This document shows, piece by piece, positions 59,082 to 64,000 of a DNA stretch of 64,000 nucleotides. This DNA comes from Symbiodinium natans (taxonomy: Eukaryota > Sar > Dinophyceae > Suessiales > Symbiodiniaceae), in the NCBI GenBank assembly GCA_905221605.1, contig CAJNDS010002634.1:2069077-2133076 (forward strand), given 5' to 3'. A model generated the notes under the pieces. That model worked only from the letters and a program-made list of their open reading frames with translations. It made no database searches and was not told the DNA's origin. Position 1 is the stretch's first letter, and each line of letters starts with the position of its first letter. The translations under genes and the position numbers were made by a program.

Positions 59082-60114
59082 CCTGCAGGAAATGACTTAA
59101 TGAAGCGAGTGCATGCAGGCAGTATGGCTGGCCTTCTGGAATGCTCCAATCGACCTTTCCCATGTTCTCCGAGGAGAACCAAGCTGACAACTCGTCTCGC
59201 AGCTCCTGCGCCTCTTGCTCTGAAAACAATGGAGAATCTGACTTTGTCCGCAAATGTTCGCGCAAGCGCGAAAGAATAAGCTTCTTTCCACAAAATGACA
59301 ATGTATGGCGCAACATTTTGAGAACATTGCTGCGACCCTTTGCCGGGCCGCTCCAATCTGGGTCCCGGTTGCTCTGCAGACCCCCACCATCTACCCAAGC
59401 GTGGGGAGCTGCTTCTAGCTCTTTCACCGGAATACATGCCCATGCACTCTCGACCGACGCACCGCCCCGAGACTGGGATTTCGAAAACCCCATGCTGCGA
59501 AGCAAATTGCAAAGCGAAGCCTGCAGCTTCGGAGGGTATGCCAGTGATTTAAACTGCAATGTACAACCACGTCGCATGCAAATTTCGCCAAAGCTGGCGA
59601 AAGCCTCGGAAGTTGTGACAAACAGCCATGCAGGTCCACAAGGCTCACCAAAGGCGCAAGGTGGTATCGACCCAATGCATCGTAGAAAAGATGATACAGA
59701 ATGTTTGAAAAGGGGGGCATCCCAGCATGATGACCACGCTAAGACATCCACCACCACATGTGCACCTGAATAGAAACTGACATGGCACAAATGCAAAGCC
59801 CACTCAATAGCAGACTGAGGCCACATACAATGAACTCGCGCCATGACAAAAGGGAAAACACCCTCCGCTGCCGCCCGAAAGACCAGATCCTTAACACCAC
59901 TTTGCCCCACCGGATCAAACTTGACGAATGGCAAGGCCTCCGCGTCCAGTGCCTGAGCAGCAGACAAAACCGACTCGGTGAGGGAGCCAATAAAACTTGA
60001 ATCCCGAGTTCTGGCCATAAAAAAAGTTGAAGCTTTTAAGCTTTTTTTTTCAAAGGTTGCTACTGGGCTTAATACAGCTGTCAGACTAGCAAGATAAAAA
60101 CACATGTTGCACAT
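58888..60114 (-). CDS. second DIRS-like element: degenerate methyltransferase-like region and pre-RT region
   Basis: 408 codons. Residues 125-190 (CIGSIPPCAFGEPCGPAWLF, ASFGEICMRRG) align with the C-terminal half of the methyltransferase region of the first element (LPACAFGENWAKTWLFASS), and 330-375 (LHALASLSHFLQDVDTTLFS, LLHGVPTGFKNDIPPSG) with its pre-RT region. Motif I and the catalytic Cys loop are not recognisable, so the enzyme is degenerate or diverged. A frameshift near 59000 leads into the RT ORF. Confidence 0.65.
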   Translation of the reverse strand: MCNMCFYLASLTAVLSPVATFEKKSLKASTFFMARTRDSSFIGSLTESVLSAAQALDAEALPFVKFDPVGQSGVKDLVFRAAAEGVFPFVMARVHCMWPQSAIEWALHLCHVSFYSGAHVVVDVLAWSSCWDAPLFKHSVSSFLRCIGSIPPCAFGEPCGPAWLFVTTSEAFASFGEICMRRGCTLQFKSLAYPPKLQASLCNLLRSMGFSKSQSRGGASVESAWACIPVKELEAAPHAWVDGGGLQSNRDPDWSGPAKGRSNVLKMLRHTLSFCGKKLILSRLREHLRTKSDSPLFSEQEAQELRDELSAWFSSENMGKVDWSIPEGQPYCLHALASLSHFLQDVDTTLFSCLLHGVPTGFKNDIPPSGCMAQSGKAGTDESLQVCQENWQCRRRSSPSGSTGPTGG

Positions 60115-60405
60115 GCAGAGTTACTTGAAGCTGCAAAGAACCCTTTTTGCAAAGCAGCGGCTGGCAATTGTAAGCTTGCACGAAATAAGGAGTAACAGGT
60201 CTGACACAACACAGTGACATTGACGGTGAAACTTGGTCTGACTTAGGAACTTGCCTGGCAAAGCCTTGACGGGAATGTTGCCTAGCAGAATCTTGTCGTA
60301 CTGTTAGGAGCAGACAATCATCCGCGCTGCACTCACTCATCAGTGGCCTTAGAAACTGCAGCAAACTCAGGCAATGATGTGACGTTCAAAAAACCAGGAC
60401 AAGGG
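60115..60405. other. unassigned 5' flank of the second DIRS-like element
   Basis: No supported gene. A T8 run at 60042-60050 lies just to the left. Confidence 0.35.
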
Positions 60406-62086
60406 GGCCTTCCATGCCAGAAGATGCTGGGTACCGACTGAAGAAGTGTTCACTCGTCCAGTCTGACAGGCCACCTGCAGAAACCCAGCACGCGCATCAG
60501 CGCTTAGCCGTGCTGTCTGATGCCGGACCAAGGCGTGTTGGCCAAAATCTCGCAGGCCCTTCCCAGCAAAATCAGCCCCACACCCGGCCAACGGTGTAAG
60601 AACCGGCACTTTATACCTGGTCCGTGCTCGGTCCTTTGGTAGGGCGTCTGACTCAGATGCAAGAAGCAGTTCATCAATTGAAATTTGACTGAAAGGATAA
60701 TTGAATTTTCATTGTCGGACACACGCAAACTGCAAATAGGCGGGAGTAACACATGTGTGAAGCAGCAGTCGAAGTAATGGCCTTCCACGCCAGAGGATAC
60801 TGGGGATCGTCAACTGGATAGATGTTCGTCCAGTCTGACAGGCCACCTGTGGAAACCCAGCACGCGCATCAGCGCTTAGCCGTGCTGTCAAACGCCGGAC
60901 CAGGGCGTGTTGGCCAATGTTTCCCCAGACCCTTCCCAGCACCCTCAGCCCCACACCCGGCCAACGATGTGAGAACCGGCACTTATACTTGGTCTGTGCT
61001 CGGTCCTTTGCGTCTGACTCAGAACCCAGCGGGCGAGAAATCTGACACTGTGCCACAATCACGTCCGTTTACTTGTATTTAACCAAAGCTGGAAAATCAA
61101 GCTGTCAGATCACTGACACTCGCAAAATTTCAAAGAGACGGCAGTAACAGTAGTAACACGTGTCAAGCGGCCTTCCATGCCAGAGGATGCTGGGTACCGA
61201 CTGAAGAAGTGTTCACTCGTTCAAGTCTGACAGGCCACCTGCGGAAACCCAGCACGCGCATCAGCGCTTAGCCGTGCTGTCTGACGCCGGACCAAGGCGT
61301 GTTGGCCAAAATCTCGCAGGCCCTTCCCAGCACACTCAGCCCCACACCCGGCCAACGATGTGATAACCGGCACTTTATACCTGGTCCGTGCTCGGTCCTT
61401 TGGTAGGGCGTCTGACTGAGACCAAAAGCGACTGGCAAGCCTTCTCGTCCAAAGATTTAAAATTTGAGTCATTATTAATCATCTGACAGCATTCGCACAC
61501 AACAGGCAAAACCTTGAATTTGCAGTCTCGGAAAAGCTACGACGACTTGTCAGAGCTAACAGACACACAGCCAGCAACCCCCAGCCCAAAAGCAGTAAGT
61601 CTGTAGGCCTTCCATGCCAGACGGTGCCGGGTACCGACACAAAGAATGTTGCACTCATTTCTGTCTGACAAGCCCACTGCAGAAACCCAGCATGCGCATC
61701 AGCGCTTAGCCATGCTGTCAAACGCCGGACCAGGGCGTGTTGGCCAAAATTTCCGCAGACCTTTCCCAGCACACGCAGCCCCACACCCGGCCAACGATGT
61801 GAGAACCGGCGACTTATACTTGGTCCGTGCTCGGTCCTTTGGTAGGGCGTCTGACTCAGAAGCAAGCACCCGAGGAGTCTCACACTGTAGCAAGAAGCAA
61901 GTCCGTTCACTTTTCACCAGTCAGACGCCTGAGATTGTGTCTCACACGCACAATGACAAAGCTGTAACAGGTGTCAAGCAGCAAATCAATGTCCAAGACT
62001 TACGACAGCCTTCCATGCCAGAGGAGGCTGGGTACCGACTGAAGAAGTGTTCACTCGTCCAGTCTGACAGGCCACCTGCAGAAACC
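60406..62086. repeat. array of five about 245-bp units with unrelated spacers
   Basis: Units at 60406-60657, 60779-61023, 61169-61421, 61606-61860 and 62008-62086 (truncated). Each begins near GGCCTTCCATGCCAGAG, and full units end at GTAGGGCGTCTGACTCAGA (copy 2 lacks GTAGGG). Spacers of 121, 145, 184 and 147 bp share no obvious sequence. All units have the same orientation. The 428-codon + ORF through it is a by-product. Confidence 0.9.
60619..60657 (+). other. tRNA 5'-half-like end of the 245-bp unit
   Basis: GGTCCGTGCTCGGTCCTTTG followed by GTAGGGCGTCTGACTCAGA resembles a eukaryotic tRNA 5' half. GCTC and GGGC can form the D stem, TTTGGTAG the D loop, and GTCTGACTC the 5' strand of the anticodon stem, most like tRNA-Trp. 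The 3' half is absent. The same end occurs in copies at 60994-61023 (shortened), 61383-61421 and 61822-61860. Confidence 0.5.
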
Positions 62087-62298
62087 CTTACCGCTTGTTC
62101 CAAATTGGGTTTGAACCCAAAAGCCAAAAGCCTAACATGGAGACTCGCAAGACACAAAGCAGGCGCTGCACGCCACTCACATTTTTTCATCAGTGGGCGA
62201 ATCATTAATCACATCCTGTCACGTGCCGGTGCACACAACGCGGTGCACATACATTGCACATGCGTCTCACCATACCCTAGCGAACCTCAAGCCCCCTT
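62087..62298. repeat. 212-bp direct repeat, left copy (B2-like)
   Basis: From CTTACCGCTTGTTCCAAATT to CAAGCCCCCTT, nearly identical to 62612-62823 (one difference noticed, CTGCACGCC against CTGCATGCC). Starts exactly where the fifth 245-bp unit is cut. Confidence 0.9.
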
Positions 62299-62611
62299 TG
62301 AGGGCGAGGCAACTGTACATGCAACACTAATGGAAGTGCCGATGGCACACAGGGAGTTGCAGCCGCTTCAGCGGGCCCTGTTTGTCATGCCCTGGGTGGG
62401 CCGGGCGGGTCAAAATTTTTCACTGAGCTGTGGAGCCAGCGCTGCACCCACAGAGCTCCAGCAAACGCATTTGCAAATTGTCGTTCGCAACACCAGGCAT
62501 GTCAAGCATCAGAATCTTTTGGGTTACAAAACCAAGAACAAACGGCACACCGTTTTTCTTAGAGACATTTGGAAGCAATCGATAAAACACCATTCGCTCG
62601 CGAACAGTAAG
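62299..62611. other. segment between the 212-bp repeats (A2-like)
   Basis: 313 bp, no ORF of note on the minus strand. If the element has split direct repeats, this should be a copy of its far end (A1) beyond the window. Confidence 0.4.
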
Positions 62612-62823
62612 CTTACCGCTTGTTCCAAATTGGGTTTGAACCCAAAAGCCAAAAGCCTAACATGGAGACTCGCAAGACACAAAGCAGGCGCTGCATGCCA
62701 CTCACATTTTTTCATCAGTGGGCGAATCATTAATCACATCCTGTCACGTGCCGGTGCACACAACGCGGTGCACATACATTGCACATGCGTCTCACCATAC
62801 CCTAGCGAACCTCAAGCCCCCTT
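62612..62823. repeat. 212-bp direct repeat, right copy (B1-like)
   Basis: Second copy. It contains the last codons and stop (TGA, 62812-62814) of the RT/RNase H ORF. Confidence 0.9.
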
Positions 62824-64000
62824 ATTAGCCGACAGTCCAAGGCAGATGGCATCCAGGTGCTCCGACACGTCGGAACACGGGACACTGATGCCACCCCACA
62901 GCAAGTGCTGGGACACCAGCCTTGACGGGTGATCTGCGCAGTTCGACGGGGAAGGGACGCGCGAGAACCAAGGGATGAACTCGCACCCAACTTCCAAGCC
63001 CACAAACATTTTAAGCAGATTTTTCACTATTGGGGACCTGCCCCGACAGGAAATTAAAATATCCCTGACTGCATTGTTGTCGACGAAAGCCACAACAGGT
63101 GAGCGCGCAACCCTTTTGCCCCAAAGGCGGAACGCAAGCAGCACCGCAACAAACTCCGCCTCCATTATAATTGTGTCCTTGTTAAGCTCACCTAGGAGCT
63201 TGCGGGCATCACTGCCAAGGGCGTGAGAGAAGCCAGCAACCAACACACCCTTGTCATCAAACAGGAGACCGCCCACGCCACAAGGCAGTACGGGGTCGTC
63301 CTTCGAGTAGGATGCATCAGTGAAGACATACCAGGTTTGCTGCTTGCTAACCTGGACTAGCCGAGGACGGCCGCTTTCCAACATGTCGACTAGAGAGCTG
63401 AAAGTGTCGATGCACTCAGCCGGCAGATCGGGAGGGGCACAACCGTGGGCATACTCCGAGAGCTGTTGCAAGCAAAATTTGCTCTGGCGTCCAAACAGCT
63501 GTCCACTTGCAAACTGAAGTTGGCCTCTCAGCTTGAGAGCTTGAGGCACACTCATACGCCGGTCCTTCTGGGCCTGCTTCATTGTCTCAACGAGGAGCTG
63601 AACTCTCTTTTCCGTATTGCAAATAGTCACACGACCCAAGTGGGCACTCGATAGCACTATGTCAACTCCTAATGCACAAAAGGCTTCAGCAAACGGTACA
63701 TCCTTCTTTCCACCCTGGGCCAGGTCCCATCCCAACAGGGTGAAGAGCAAGGTGATTGTTTGGTGCACATTGGCCACCTGTGTGCCTTTAGCAACCGACA
63801 CGAAGTCATCAAAGTAGTGGGACCAGCAAAGGGCGAAAAAGAACGCGCCAAGATGCCATATCGAGTTAACGGTTCTCAGAAAAGTCGACACCGACTTGAC
63901 TGCCCCGAAAGGGAGGGCATGTAGCTGGAACACTACTACCCTCTTCAGGTCAGGATCCCACAGTCCAATGTACAAGGCCCAGGCCCCTGTAGGGTCCAGA
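62812..64000 (-). CDS. third RT/RNase H element, partial at window edge
   Basis: Listed from 63975, but the frame is open to the window edge (DPTGAWALYIGLWDPDLKRV), so the 5' part is outside. RT motifs: FQLHALPFGAVKSVSTFLRT (motif B region) and HYFDDFVSVAKG (motif C). RNase H: WYVFTDASYSKDDPVLPCGV (first Asp), MEAEFVAVLLAFRLWG (Glu), VVAFVDNNAVRD (Asp) and VPSPSNCADHPSRL (final Asp). All catalytic positions seen are kept and the frame is unbroken, making this the best preserved retroelement here. It ends inside the right 212-bp repeat. Confidence 0.85.
   Translation of the reverse strand, partial: LDPTGAWALYIGLWDPDLKRVVVFQLHALPFGAVKSVSTFLRTVNSIWHLGAFFFALCWSHYFDDFVSVAKGTQVANVHQTITLLFTLLGWDLAQGGKKDVPFAEAFCALGVDIVLSSAHLGRVTICNTEKRVQLLVETMKQAQKDRRMSVPQALKLRGQLQFASGQLFGRQSKFCLQQLSEYAHGCAPPDLPAECIDTFSSLVDMLESGRPRLVQVSKQQTWYVFTDASYSKDDPVLPCGVGGLLFDDKGVLVAGFSHALGSDARKLLGELNKDTIIMEAEFVAVLLAFRLWGKRVARSPVVAFVDNNAVRDILISCRGRSPIVKNLLKMFVGLEVGCEFIPWFSRVPSPSNCADHPSRLVSQHLLWGGISVPCSDVSEHLDAICLGLSANKGA

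Noticed and set aside
60406-62086. CRISPR-like appearance (repeats with unique spacers)
   Set aside because: Units are 245 bp, spacers vary from 121 to 184 bp, there are no cas genes, and the genome is eukaryotic.
61646-62932. 428-codon + strand ORF
   Set aside because: It runs through the 245-bp units, their spacers and both 212-bp repeats. Its protein repeats only because the DNA does, and the confident coding there is minus strand.

Overview
The window looks like nuclear DNA of a dinoflagellate. The support is: hundreds of TTTAGGG/CCCTAAA repeats (the telomere motif of dinoflagellates, also of plants), long poly-G tracts, short GC-rich exon-like islands between repeat-filled introns, a MITE-type element that makes a GT-AG intron, and retroelement families typical of dinoflagellate genomes. 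No species call is possible from the sequence alone. No rRNA, complete tRNA, CRISPR array or bacterial-type operon was seen.

Layout. (1) About 1-35 kb is mostly a + strand gene region. Short islands with an open, protein-like frame, several bounded by AG and GT, are separated by introns or spacers packed with interstitial telomere-like arrays in both orientations, terminal-inverted-repeat elements of 85-260 bp, and minisatellites. The best gene pieces are an RNF213-like E3 ligase C-terminus with an RZ zinc finger (12.1-13.5 kb), a three-exon gene end whose second intron is an introner-like element (19.86-20.39 kb), and a large exon with a dynein-light-chain-like C-terminus (32.64-33.27 kb). 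Most exon calls are provisional because random GC-rich DNA also gives 30-50 codon open frames. (2) 35.3-37.2 kb is a sharply AT-rich island with no gene. (3) 37.3-46 kb is a minus-strand LINE-type retrotransposon: Cys-rich ORF1, AP-type endonuclease, reverse transcriptase, three C2H2 fingers, a basic linker region and a C-terminal ubiquitin-specific-protease-like domain, broken by frameshifts. (4) 46.2-54.8 kb is a minus-strand DIRS-like tyrosine-recombinase retroelement flanked by a 93-bp direct repeat. Its order is coiled coil, tyrosine recombinase, CCCH-finger Gag, 2-oxoglutarate/Fe(II)-dioxygenase-like domain, C5-methyltransferase-like domain, RT, RNase H. (5) 54.8-58.3 kb holds gag and aspartic protease of an LTR-type element. 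(6) 58.3-60.1 kb is a decayed second element of the DIRS-like family. (7) 60.4-62.1 kb is an array of about 245-bp units with unrelated spacers, each full unit ending in a tRNA-5'-half-like sequence. (8) 62.1-64.0 kb is the 3' end of a third RT/RNase H element, with 212-bp repeats arranged like split direct repeats, inserted into the fifth 245-bp unit and running off the window.

The most interesting biology is the DIRS-like element carrying both a DNA-cytosine-methyltransferase-like and a TET/JBP-like dioxygenase-like domain, in a lineage known for 5-hydroxymethyluracil in its DNA. Next come the LINE with a deubiquitinase-like domain, the introner, and the telomere-repeat-filled introns. All retroelement frames are disrupted here, so this locus holds copies in decay, not active elements.
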